Of a stretch of DNA of 64,000 nucleotides, positions 26,401 through 37,900 are shown one piece after another; the first letter of the stretch is position 1, and the number at the start of each line of letters is the position of its first letter. Source of the stretch: Monosiga brevicollis MX1 (taxonomy: Eukaryota > Opisthokonta > Choanoflagellata > Craspedida > Salpingoecidae); NCBI RefSeq assembly GCF_000002865.3, contig NW_001865056.1:390581-454580 (forward strand), in the 5' to 3' direction. The position numbers and the translations under genes were made by a program. The notes under the pieces were generated by a model that was given only the letters and a program-made list of their open reading frames with translations, made no database searches and was not told the DNA's origin.

Positions 26401-28122
26401 GCTGGCGCGAATGTGCCTGTGCTGCAAGCCTCAGGATGAGTATAGCTCGACCAACAACGAAGAGCTTGCCCGCATCCGCCATTTTCAAGAGTGGCACACT
26501 GACAAGTCAGTGTCAAGCTTGGCTCTTAGACGTGTAGCACATGGGTGATGCCAACCATAGTCTTGAGCTTCCCTCTGACGATCCTCTTGGTACTATTGGC
26601 ATTTTAGATTTCTCGCCGACCGGCGTCACCGTAACGACGATACGCCAGAAGAGCTGATGGCAGCAGTCCGCAAGCAAAATACCAACCTTCTAGACGTGAT
26701 TGGAGAGATGCAAGAGAAATTGGTGATGATGCAGGTATGCACGCTCCATGCCTCTTGATTCCAACCTCTGTGCGTTGGCGACCACATTCTGTAGCAAATT
26801 TCCTGACCCGCTTTACTTTTGTGTGGCATAGATGAGCTTGAATCGTCAGGGCCGTGAGCGTGATCTTCCTGCCACTCGACCTGCCACGCGCGCTCAGTCT
26901 GCGGCGCCCAATGCCTTTCGGCGCATGTCGCTGGGTCGCGTGCGTGCTGTTCAATACCGATTCCCACCGTTGAAGTACCCGGAGAGTGAGCAGCTGCGGC
27001 TTGCGTTAAACAATGACCAAGTGCCTTGGACGACAAGCATGAGCAACTACAATCCCCCAGATTACACAGCCGAAGAACTCCTCAAAGAGCCACGCCCAGA
27101 GTGGGCAGACGGCCCAGACCCACGCAAATACGGTTTCAACAAAGTGGAAATGCAAGGAGACAGCTTTTCGACCGATCGCACCTCAACCATGAAAGTGGTC
27201 GTGGACTCGGCCACTGGGCGCCCCATCAATCCTTATGGTCGCACCGGCTTGTCAGGCCGAGGCTCTCTCGGACGCTGGGGTCCGAATTGGGCGGCAAATT
27301 GCCTCATTACCCGCTGGCGTCGCGATGTGCACGGCAATCTGGTCGAACGTGATGGTCGCTGTGTTCTCGAGTTCCTAGCCATTGAACGGCAAAGCTTTGG
27401 AGGTATGTGGGCTGTGCGACTCGCAAAATGCTGCTTGCTGAATTTTAGCGCGCTTTTCAAGATTCGCATTCATGCTGCGATTTCGAGTAGGCTGGGCATT
27501 GCCGGGTGGATTCCGGAACGACGCGGAGGACCGCCGTGGCGCGCTTGAGCGCCTGCTAAAGCATGAGGTATGTCAGAGGTCATTGCTAGCATGCTTATCA
27601 ACGAAGCTTGAGCCTGGGTTGATACGATGTTGCCACTTCTCGGCTGTTGGCTGACTCGCTGCTCGTCGTCGCTTCGGGCATCAACTCAGATTTATCAACA
27701 GGACAAGCTGACACAAGTGGAGGTTGACAACCTTGAAGAGGTATGTATGTGTGCATGTGTGCATGTATACTTATCCTTTTTATCCCTGCAGAAAAAAGGG
27801 CATTCTTCTCTGCTGACTGTGACCGACGCTCATGGGCTTCTTGCTGCATTACATGGAATTGTTCCAGCTTTTCGACTCGGCGCACACCATGCGCTCGGTG
27901 TACTCTCACGACCCACGCAATACAGACAACGCGTGGGTGGAGGTGTCTTGCGCCAACTTCCACGACGAGACGGGCGAGCTGACCAAGCGTTTGCACTTTA
28001 AGGAAAATCAAGAGCATGTCAAGCGCATCCAATGGCTCATGGCACACAGCGGTCTTAACCTCTTTGCCTCGCACGGTGATCTGGTTCGTGAGGCTTGCCA
28101 GATCCACAATGCTTACTTTTAA
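20460..28122 (+). CDS. TRPM2: TRPM2-like cation channel with C-terminal NUDT9-H domain
   Basis: ADP-ribose-gated, Ca-permeable channel. About 25 exons from ATG 20460 (MARSPRASRG). The SLOG/MHR N-terminus is clear: LIISVTGGAKSFHLSPLL, AWVITGGTNTGVMKLVG, IPTIGIATWGIVHEAEKL, GHNLFLLVDDGTDSKFGGE and LLVIQGGVGTLQQAHDAV (20990-21950). MHR3/4 ankyrin-like helices follow (22500-24490; WQMGDESIANALIGSNILSK). The membrane domain spans 24900-26270: FVKFISDCLAHLMLTLLVSY (S1), SFYEYLILFWFVTITLAEI (S2), IWNIIDTIMLAGYYLALVV (S3), VVLILWLRFMRYYAVSKDVG (S4), IMLFRMTRDVIVFVFIIAVF (S5), pore loop PYFQIYGELFLEEM, and S6 IVLINLLIAMFADTYQRVN. Then a coiled coil (EELMAAVRKQNTNLLDVIGE) and NUDT9-H: KYGFNKVEMQGDSF, NPYGRTGLSGRGSLGRWGPN, LITRWRRDVHGN, WALPGGFRNDAEDRRGALER and DPRNTDNAWVEV. 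It stops at 28122. The Nudix box has lost catalytic glutamates (see findings). Confidence 0.93.
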
Positions 28123-28516
28123 CAATTGTCTGAGGATATGGCATTGGTCGGCGGATGCAAATCCCGAATTTATGAGACGGATGGACAGTAATACAAGTTG
28201 ACGTCATGATTGGGTTTTTACTCTTGGGTTTTCTCATTGTGTGCATACGATTTGAGTGCTGACGAGCTACACGCAGATGATAATGAGATCAATTGAGCTA
28301 AACAATGTCATATCGATCTGTTCTCGCTGTCTTTGCTTCTTTCTCTTAACTCACACAGACTGGGCACGTGCATGGTGCAGGTCATGCCACAAATTTATTA
28401 TTGACAAAAGGCCGAAAACAAGATTGCCGCACATACAATCAAACGAGTTGACACACATTCCCTGAAAGAGAGACCTGTGGTGTCGGTTGCAGGCCATTTG
28501 GCGTTCAACGTTTCAC
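28123..28516. other. Convergent spacer TRPM2 / NCAPD2
   Basis: About 390 bp between two convergent stops. TTTATT at 28394-28399 is an AATAAA on the minus strand, 118-123 bp beyond the NCAPD2 stop, and could be its poly(A) signal. Nothing else seen. Confidence 0.5.
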
Positions 28517-31500
28517 TCAAATGGCCAAAAGCAAATCCTCCTCTTCATCAGAGAGCCCATCCATGCGTGGCGCCAATTTCTTGGCAGAAAGAGATGATTG
28601 TTCTGCTAGGAAATCTTCGTCACTATCGTCCTCATCATCAGAACAAATGGCACGGCGGCGACGTGGCCTTGAAGGTTGTGCTTTCGGCTTGGCAGTACCA
28701 CGTGTGGAGCGGCGATTCCGCACAGCGTCACTCGCGTTTTCATCAGCCCCGTCCTCAAGCATGCTCTTGTCATTCGTGCTTGCAGTTTTGCGGCCACGGC
28801 GAACTCGCTTGCTGGCCTTTGCAGCTTCTTGCAAGGCAGCCTCGTCCTCGGCCCCCTGTGTCAAAAGAAGTTGGATGTCAGTGCAAGAGTCATACAAGGG
28901 CAGAGAGGCCGGGAGCGAACGAACATGAGGCCAACGCGTAATCGCACCTTCTCATGGCAGCTACCAATGCGCTGCTCAAGCTCGGCAATGGCATCCTTCA
29001 TTTCTGGCTTGGCAAACTTGTTGGCCCGTGCAATCACCTCTTGAAAGCTCCCGTAGATAGAGGCATCACCCAGCTTGTCGTGGAAGCAGGCAAAATTCTC
29101 CGTCAACTTGCGCACGCATTTGTCAGAAAAGTCAATCAGAGTCAGACAGTAAGCAAATTGGCGCCACTGCACCACCGACTGAGTCGTGCGGAAGCGATGG
29201 CAGAGCTTTTCCACCAAGCTCTCCGCCTGCTTGTCCTTTGGAATCGAAATACGCGCAACAAGTCAGATCCACCAAGCAATGCCACAGGCTTAAGGCAACA
29301 GAAACCGCGTTATCAGTCAGCACGACATACCTTCTTGATGAATTGAAAGAGGAAGGAGGCGATGGTTTCAAAGGCGGCAGCATCAACGCTGGCGTCGGGC
29401 GAGGAAATGTGACTGATAACATCGGGCAAGATGTTGTAGATTGCATTGCCTTTGTTGGCCAGCTCGGTGAAAAAGAGACGGGTCAGGCTGCCGATGCGCT
29501 CAATGGGATCGCATAAACAGAGGGCGAGCTCGCTGATTTGGCCCTTGATCTTGATCATGTCATTGAGGATGAGATGTGTCAGCACCATGACTGTGTTCTT
29601 GCGCACTCGCGCCGAGCTGTCGCGCAGCGGTGAGTAAAGCTGCGCTGTCCACGGTTCGATCAGATTTGGAAAGCGGAAAGCCAGATCACCCAGGGCTACC
29701 ATGGCATTGCTGCGCACGATGGGGTAAGCAGAGTGCTTGGCCACTGAGAACAACAGTTGCAGGTTGTCGTCACAGAACTGCGAGGAGACGGTCATCAGCT
29801 TGGACAGCGTTGTCACAGCCACCGCCTGCAGCTCAGCCGATGCAAAACGCTCTGGTGCCGTGCACACGTTGACCACAAGCTGACAGAAGGAACCGAGTTG
29901 GGCTTGGGTCTAAATACACACCGTCAGTCAGGCGCAAATGAAAGAAGGACTCGTCACGTCACTGCAGCCAAGTGCACTACAGCTGAGACAAGCACGCCAA
30001 CTGCAGAAAAACGAAATGATCACGAACCGACAGTAGCTCTGATTCGCACACTTGATGAATAAACTCGGCCTCTGCATCATCGGCCGAGGCACCGCCAACG
30101 CCCATGTCTTCCTCGTCGCTCGTTTTCTGTGGCAGGGGTTGGAAACCAAAGTCGGATGAGTTGGAGCACGCTACTCCGTGAAAGGAAGCGATGCCCTTTG
30201 ATGGCGCTCACCTTTTTTCCTCGCGCCTGTTGCTGCAGATCATCCTGGGCAGCACGGCGGCGCTTCATTTCCGACTGCACGTCTTCAGTGTGCACCAACT
30301 GGCGCAGCTGTCGTTCCCATCGGGTAATAGAGAATGTGATGTCAAACAAGCGCAGTGTGCCTGCAAACAAAGCTCAAGCACACATAAGCATCAAGGAACC
30401 AGCCACGTACCGCGACGTGCCCCACCAGGAAGAGGAGCCGCTTCAAACGTTCAGTGGGACTGCAGTCGGCAGGCTGAGTCATGCGAGCAGCCAGCCCTGC
30501 GAGGAGGGAGCCAGCCAGATGATCAGGCTGCTCGCCAAGGGCGTAGACCGTGTCGAGAACAGCCTCAGCGGTAGGAATCCAGCCCTCGGATTTGGCTGTG
30601 AATTGACGCTGGACGAAGGTCAACATGGTCACAAACACCATGTGGTCGCGGGCAAGGCGCTGCGGAGCCAACCTAGGACACAAGCCAACCAGCAGGAGCT
30701 CCAGTCAAAAGATGCCGTATTATGCAGAGTTGAAACGCGTTTGCGCGGACTGTGCGTGATGAGAGACACTACGACGCATGGCAGCAGTGCAGGGAGGCGA
30801 AACACGTACATGCTCCCCTTCTCAGATTGGCGTGGCAAGAGCTGGCGCAAGCCAACGGCTGTTTCACGCGCGAGAAGGCAGTCGGGGGGACTTTGATCGG
30901 GAAAGCCGACAGACATGAGCAGACCTGTATTGTCACGAATGATCTTGCCATCGGCGCGAGCAGCCATGGAGAGAATGGCCATGGCAAAACGCGCGCGTGT
31001 GTGTTGATCCAGCCGCTCTGCATCCTGGCTGGCTTCAGGCGCACGGGCATATGTGTCCCAGAGTTGCTTGACGACACTGTCCGTGAGAACGCCCTCCTTC
31101 ATCATGGTTTGCACCAGCTCCTCAAGGCACTTGCCGTCACCAATGTCGGCCACAGAGGTCATGCGGATCAAGTTATCCACCACAAAGCAGCTGCGCGCCT
31201 GTGGGAGTGCGCAGTCAACATTAGCGTGTGTGACAAAGCAGAGTCAAAGAGGGGCATGCTTGGTCTTATGACAGACCTTTGCGGTGTTGTGGATGGCCGG
31301 ATCCGGGGTGAAGTAGAGTGTTCGATAAGCATCCAAGACGGCCTGCTTGACGCCATTCTCCTTGCTCCAAATGAGGACGAGCATCTTGTGGGCCATGCGG
31401 TCGGCATCGTCGACGCCAAATTGAACGGCGGTTACGAAAAAAGTAATGGCCTCGAGCACATCGCTGTTGGTCTTTGACCCGAGCAATTGGGCCGCAACTC

Positions 31501-31920
31501 TAAGGGCCGGAGAGAGAGCTTCGGTCATTGCCACGGCCCGACGCAGGAAGTCCACGACAACCAGCTGTTCCCGCTGCTCCTGTGTCTCTACAACAAGATC
31601 CAGGCCATCCGCCTCGGACGTTGTTTCATCCTGAGCGCTGCTGATGGTGGACATCTCAGCAAGCTCGTCTGCGCCCTCGTCGGTGTTGGCAGAGGTAGTT
31701 GTGTCACTGGCTGTGGGCTCGGTTTTGATTGATGGTTTTTGTTCCCCGCTTGAGGATGACGTAACGCCGCACAAGTGCTCGAGCTTGGACTTGGCTTCAG
31801 CCAATGCGTTTCGAAAGTCTTGTGCGCAGAGCTGTTATTGCAGAAGACAGGGGTGAGGAAGGGCGGGAATCCGAGTGCCAAGGCAGTGACATGAACAACA
31901 AGGGGTTTTCGAAGGCGGCG

Positions 31921-31963
<43 letters not shown>

Positions 31964-33846
31964 TGGCACCAAAAGGGTTTTGTCGCATGAGTTCCACGGC
32001 CAGATGAAGGGCCTGCTTGCGGACCAGAGACGACTTGTCTTCAATGCGAAGAATGGCAGCATCAGTGGCTGCCTGGATGTGCTGCAGTGGAATGGCACGA
32101 GCCATGGCCAGATCGGTCAAGGCCGATAGGGCTGCTTTGCGCGTGTAAGCGGACACGTCATTGATGCGCTCGACCAGCATGTTGAGAAGCTGAGTGCGCG
32201 TCTTGACTGATTCTTCATCTTGAAGCGACTTGAGATGCTGACTGAGGATGGCACTCAGCATGCTGAGCACGGCGTTTCGTAGACTGTAGGCCTCGTTCTC
32301 CAATAGCTCGGCCAGTTGGTGCACGGCTTGCACACAAATCCCGGGCTGCTGCTGACCCACCGCGACGAGAAACACGGCATAGGCGCGTGCGGCACTGTTG
32401 TCATTGCCAAAATCTGAGCCATCAATGTGACTGAGCTCGTGCAAGACATCTTGGGTCACGCGAGGAGAGTTGTACTTGGTGCTGCAGAGGGTCACCAGGT
32501 CAGCAAAAGGTTCTGAAAGGTGTTCAAAGTGGGGCAGCATGTGCACGATGGTGGTGCATGCGCCCAGGGTGTGGTTGTAGGCCTGCACCAAGCGGCCCAG
32601 CATTTCGAATATGTCTTGTCGCAGGTCCTTGTCCTTGACCACTTCCGGATTCTCAAGAGCCAAATAGAGCACCCGCGTGAAAAGACTATGGCGTAGAAAA
32701 GGAGCAGCACCCCACGCGCGTGTGAGCAAAGCAAGGACTTGAAAACCCGGCGCGCCATATCAAACAAAACTATAAAAACAATAGGGTAGGAAATTGTCGA
32801 CACGAAAGGAGGTGGGGCACAACAACAACCCCAGGGGGCCAAAAAAAGAAAAAAAAAAAAAAAAAAAAAAAAAAAGACCAAGTTTCATTTGGAGTGTCAA
32901 GCCCTGGACCGTACTTGACAAAGGCTTCGTCGGGACAAGACATGGACCAGAGCTTGGGCAGTTCAAGCTCCAGCAACTGCGCAACGACACCATAGGCCTG
33001 GCTGCGGGCATGTGCCCAGGAAAATTCGCCCTGGGCTACAGCTGGCAGAGCTTTCTTGGTTTTTTTGCCGGCGGTTTGCAGCGTCTGGCGATTCGCCTGT
33101 GCCTCCTCGCGCTCGGCTGTCACAGCAATGAGACCAAAGAGATAGCTGATCATCTCGGTCGCAGCAATAGCACGACGAGCCGGACCAGAAGCGGCCGTCA
33201 GATCAGGCAACTCTGTCTTTAGGGCACGACCCAGGCTTTGCATGCCTATAAATTGTGTATTATTATCAGACAGTGGCGTGGTGAGACAGTGTTCCTAGAC
33301 ACTGCATGCAAACATTTCTTCCACCAGGTAGTCGGCAAGTGACGTGCCTTTGAGGAGAGAGGCGAAGAGCTTGGCTCGAACAGGAGCCTCGAGGGTTTCA
33401 AACGAGCTGGAGAGATGGAGAGACACACAGACATAGACATGGAGGTGAGGATCTTGCGGATCCGACACGGCCGACATGGCCTTCGCGTTGCTAATTGGAG
33501 AGCAAAAGGGGAGCATGAAGGTGTGACCACCGCACCGTGCAAAGCTGAAGAGGACATCAAAGCAGGCGTTGTCGCAAATGGCCAGGGGATTGTCGAGCAG
33601 CTGAGCGGCCTCTGTATCCGCCGAATGATATGTGAGTCTGTTGTTGCCAATACATACAGGCGGGGAAGGGGGGCTGCCATGACTTCACGGCGACGCACCA
33701 TCAATCATCTCAAGCTGGTTGTGTTGTGAGATCTCGCTCGGCTCGCTGCAGAGCGACACCGCAAAGCCTTCAGTGCATTCAAGCAGATCATCGGGCTGGG
33801 CGGGAATGTTGAAGGCGACGACGGGTCCATCATCAAAGAGGGACAT
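28517..33846 (-). CDS. NCAPD2: Condensin I subunit 1 (NCAPD2/CND1)
   Basis: HEAT-repeat subunit of condensin, needed for mitotic chromosome compaction. About 13 exons. The start is placed at ATG 33846 (MSLFDDGPVVAFNIPAQPDD). The N-terminal region matches Cnd1_N in layout (LEAPVRAKLFASLLKG ~33380; PARRAIAATEMISYLFGL ~33150). The HEAT part includes INDVSAYTRKAALSALTDLA (~32130) and KSSLVRKQALHLAVELMRQN (~32000). The Cnd1 core is diagnostic: HSAYPIVRSNAMVALGDLAF, DSSARVRKNTVMVLTHLILN, DMIKIKGQISELALCLCDP and FFTELANKGNAIYNILPDVI (29390-29740), followed by VEKLCHRFRTTQ and FHDKLGDASIYGSF (~29050-29210). The tail is basic then acidic (PSRPRRRRAICSDDEDDSDE), as in other NCAPD2 proteins, and ends LSDEEEDLLLAI. 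An A-tract (32841-32875) and a CA repeat (31923-31961) sit in introns. Confidence 0.93.
31923..31961. repeat. (CA)n microsatellite in an NCAPD2 intron
   Basis: About 19 CA units in an intron of the minus-strand gene. Confidence 0.92.
32841..32875. repeat. A-rich tract in an NCAPD2 intron
   Basis: About 35 bases of A with one G, in an intron; on the gene strand this is a T-tract. Confidence 0.93.
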
Positions 33847-34136
33847 GATGGCTGGTCCCTTGCCGTCCCGGTTTTTGGATTCCAAACAAATTGAGGGCAG
33901 GCAGCAAGTCCCGCTTCGGTCGGCAAATGAAGAAGCGGCGCTGAACAAATGCAAAGGAAAAAAAGAAAAAAGAAAAATACTTGTCGACACCACCCTTGAC
34001 CCCGGAGAATCAATCTCACGGTCAACGCTGCTCAAGAGTGAGTGTGGAAAAAATAGAGAGTGCACACATCCAACGATCTGATGGGGAGGAGCTGCGACAC
34101 GGAAAATTTCAATCTCGCCAAGCTGACAAATTCAAA

Positions 34137-34148
34137 TTTTCGCGGGAA
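34137..34148. promoter_or_regulatory. E2F-like site upstream of NCAPD2
   Basis: TTTTCGCGGGAA, close to the E2F/DP consensus TTTSSCGC read on either strand, 291-302 bp upstream of the NCAPD2 ATG. Function is inferred from motif and target type. Confidence 0.4.
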
Positions 34149-34204
34149 CATCCGCATGAAGGTTTATATTTTCGAGGGGGATATCAACGAGCGTGAGCCC
34201 TTGT

Positions 34205-34409
34205 ACATCTCTCGACATCTCTCTACATCTCTCTACATCTCTCTAAATCTCCCTGCATCTCTCTTCATCTCTCTACATCTCTCTACATCTCTCTACATCT
34301 CTCTATATAATACTCTATATCTCTCTCTAAATCTCTCTATACTTTATATCTCTCTCTCCATCTCTCTCCATCTCTCTCCATCTCTCCATCTCTCTCCATC
34401 TCTCTCAAC
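34205..34409. repeat. CATCTCTCTA decamer minisatellite
   Basis: About 200 bp of CATCTCTCTA units, nearly perfect to about 34300 and then drifting to shorter CATCTCTC units. It lies between two divergent genes. Confidence 0.92.
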
Positions 34410-34920
34410 CGTCATCCTTCTTCTTCCTTCCTTCTTTCCAACAAAAAGTCATCCGCGTGCGTGTGAGCGTGCGTGACAACAACACCTGGGGGGGAGGTCG
34501 GGCTGCCTGGCTAGCTGGGGCTGTGCTCGGGTCGCCGTAGCGTATGCCTGGCTGTCTGGGTGGGCTGCGACCGTCTGAAGCCACGTTTTTGCTTTGACGC
34601 CGCTGTATTGTGCTCCTGCTTGTGGCGGAAACCGCCGGCGCCCCAGGCCTTTGGGTGGTGACAAGGTTCGTTGTGCGCTGATGGACACTGGCAAGGAGGC
34701 CTTTGTGCGCTCTCCGTTCGCCGCAACTCATTGGCTGCCGTGGGCCTTGCTGCTGTGTTATCTTCCTCCGCCCCTGCTTTCTATCTTCCTATGGCTGCAA
34801 ATGGACCCAGGTCCGATTGTTGTGTTGGATAGAGGTCTCTTTCATCAGAGAGGCTTCTTCTTTTGAGCCACCGACCCGCCTTGGCCTTTTTAATAATTTG
34901 CAAACGATACGCGAGGTAGC

Positions 34921-37900
34921 ATGGCCGACCCCTCAAAGCTGGCTGTGCCAGCTGGCGCCATCGTCATCGCCTTTGGCATGGCCTATCTGGCCGGTGTCAG
35001 TTGGATGGTTGTGGCCGGGGCACTGCTAGTGATTGTCGCTGTTCCCGTCGGGGCCTATCAGTGGCAGATTTACACCCGAAACCGAAGCCGCATCACCCGA
35101 GCCACCTACACCACCTCCGCCAACAACCACGGAGGCGCTGCCGCGGCACGGCCCCGGACCGTGGCGGGAGCGCTCCCTGGCGGCGTCACTCTCAATGTTG
35201 TCCGGTGCGTAGTGAGCCAGCTATATCAGAACAGCCACCCTTTTCTTCCGACCAGGCCGCCTTACCTCGAGCCCTCATCTACTCGACTCACCCTGGCCAT
35301 GTGATGTTGCGCCTGACCTGGTGGTGGATTAGACCAACTTTGAATCATCGCCGCCGACCGCGCTCGGCGGGTCGTACTCAAACGGCGGGCCCTGCCCATG
35401 ATCTAGGGGCCGTGGATGCCCGATCGGCCCCATTGGCCAGCACCCCGGCCCGGGGCCCCCAAATCCCCTTTGACTTGCAAGAATCTGTCATACTCCCTGC
35501 TTCCCTCAACCCGACGCCCGGTTCGTTGTCATCATCAGGCCACGCGCTGCATACCATTTGATCCGATGTTTCCTCATCCGACTATCCTACCCATCCTGCA
35601 GCGCTTGGACGAAACTCAAACTCGCGCCCGGCCCTCTCGCGCACCAACATGCTCGCTGACCTTATGGGCGGGCAGCGAGAGCCTGCTGCCCCCCTCACCC
35701 CGGGCATCGCCGGCAACACAGAGGTACGCTCATATGACTGGGAACCCTATCAAAGCAATACCCTTCCTACCCCGACCCACTGATGCATGCTCGCTCATAA
35801 TGTGCCTTTTATTCCGTGTGCTTGGCCTCGCGGCAGCCACAGCGGGCGACCGAGGATGCGGCAACCTGGCGCTCCAAGCGACCCGGTGCAGCTGATGACA
35901 GCCCCAGCGCCCCAGTCCGAGCCAGTAAGCTGCCTCGTGCCACTGAAGCAAGCTCGCACAAGCGCCGGGCTAACCGAAATGAGGATTCCATCACGGACAG
36001 CTCGCCTGGTATTCCCGAGGATAAGCGTCACAAGGCGGCGCGTGCCTCAGTTGCCCTGGAAGCCATGGATGACGAATTGGACGGTGGTCAACGAGGACCT
36101 TCCAACGGCGGTACTGCCAAGCGTGCAGCATTGGAAACAGATTCACACATGCAAGAACGTATTGCCCAGATGACTCGCGAACTTGCGACTCAGCGCCGTG
36201 ACTTTGAGAGTCTTTCCAAGCGTGTACAATCCGAGTCCGACGAGGCTCGGCAGATGGCCCAACGCTACGAGGCAGACCGCACTAAGCTCTTGGAGCAGCT
36301 CGAAGAGGCCAAGCGCCAAGCCAGCAAGAAGAGCAAGCCAAGCACTGTTGATACTGCTCACAGCCATGGACCCTCTCCCTTCGCGGCTTTGGAAAAGTTG
36401 CAAGCCCGGGCTACTCAGTTCCAGCGCGATGTCAAAGCTGGTACCCTTGCGCCTGACTCCGCAAGCAAACTGCTATCTGAGCTCAGGGTAAGTAGACGAA
36501 TTGCCCCAGCACATGGAGGCTTATCTCTAGTGTGTGGGAAGAAACATTGGAAGCACGCTTCTCTCGTGTCTTTTGCCCATGATCTCGTCTTGCTTTTTTT
36601 TTTTTTTTTTCTTGTTTTTTTTTTTCTTTCTTGCTCTCTTTGATTCCTGTTCAAACTCTCTGCAGGAACAACAGAAGCAGCAAGCCGGGGCTTTGAGGCT
36701 TAATGCAGGCGACAAGGATGGACTGAAAGAAAAGGATCAACAACGTGCTCTTACTCTGGCTAATGAAGTTGGACGACTTTTGGATGAAGTTGCCAAGAGT
36801 GTGACCACTGCGCCCAAGAACGGACCCGCAAGCACGACGCCTCGACGCCGTCCCCTGCGCTCACACCTGACTGTCCAGGTGGCAGCTCGATCAAACTCGT
36901 TTCTTGAGGCCCAGCGCCAAGCAGTCTCCCGCGAACCAAGCAACGCCGAACGTAGCCACAGCATCAGCGTTGAGGTATGGCCCTCTTTTGCTTTGGGTTT
37001 GTTTTGTTCGCTCGAAGGAGTAGGATAGGACAACTGACTGCCTAAGGGATATCAGGACATACAGTCTGGGCTGGAGACTGAGATGACACGAGTAGAGGAT
37101 GATCGCTTACAACGAAACATTGACCTACTAGGCACGGCGGAATCAGGCGGCTTTGCAAAAGCCCAGCCAAGAATTGCTGGACAAGGTTGCCGCAACAATG
37201 CCGCCCGCCAAGAAGGCAACGCCGAGTGAGACCAAGGAAACAGCAAGCCCAACTGTCCAGCCTGTGTCAGCCGTCATCTCGTCCGCGCCATCCACAACAA
37301 GCACGAAGCCGTCACCACTCTCAGCATCCTCCTCTGCCCCTTCCAACGCCGCGGCTACAGATGTAAGTTGGCCCTTGTTTTTGTGGTTGGTTTGTTTTAT
37401 GTTTTGTTTTTTGTTTTGTTTTTTGTTTGTTTTTTGTTTTTTGTTCTTTTAGTATCTGCTTGCAGTTTTTCTTGGCCCCCTTCTACGTCAGTCTGCTCTC
37501 GCTGACGGCTCCCTGCATCGTGTCTGGTTTTGACTTTGCAGAAGAAAGCCTCTAGCGAAAAGCCAGCCACCGGCAGCCCCTTTCAACTGTCAGGTGCCAG
37601 CAGCGGTGATGGCTTCAAGCTTGGCGATACAAAAGCTGCATCATCGCCAGCCAGTGGCTTCCAACTGCCAGCCTCTACCAAACCCGCAAAGCCTGAAGAT
37701 GGATCCGCCACAGCTTCAGCTGCAGCCTCCGGAGGCACCAAGGCGGATGCCAGCGCAGCTGAGCCCGCCAAGGGCTTTAGTTTCGGCAAGTCGGCTGACG
37801 GTGGAAACGCAGCATCGCCCTCGGGATTTCAACTCAAACCCGCGAGTGGATCTGAAGCACCCTCAAAATCGGGAGCTGGGTTTGGTGGTTTGCAACTGGG

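Larger units (their letters stand above)
33847..34920. promoter_or_regulatory. Head-to-head region of NCAPD2 and the FG nucleoporin gene
   Basis: About 1.07 kb between two divergent starts. It contains an E2F-like TTTTCGCGGGAA at 34137-34148 and a pyrimidine minisatellite at 34205-34409. No coding family was recognised in it. Confidence 0.5.
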
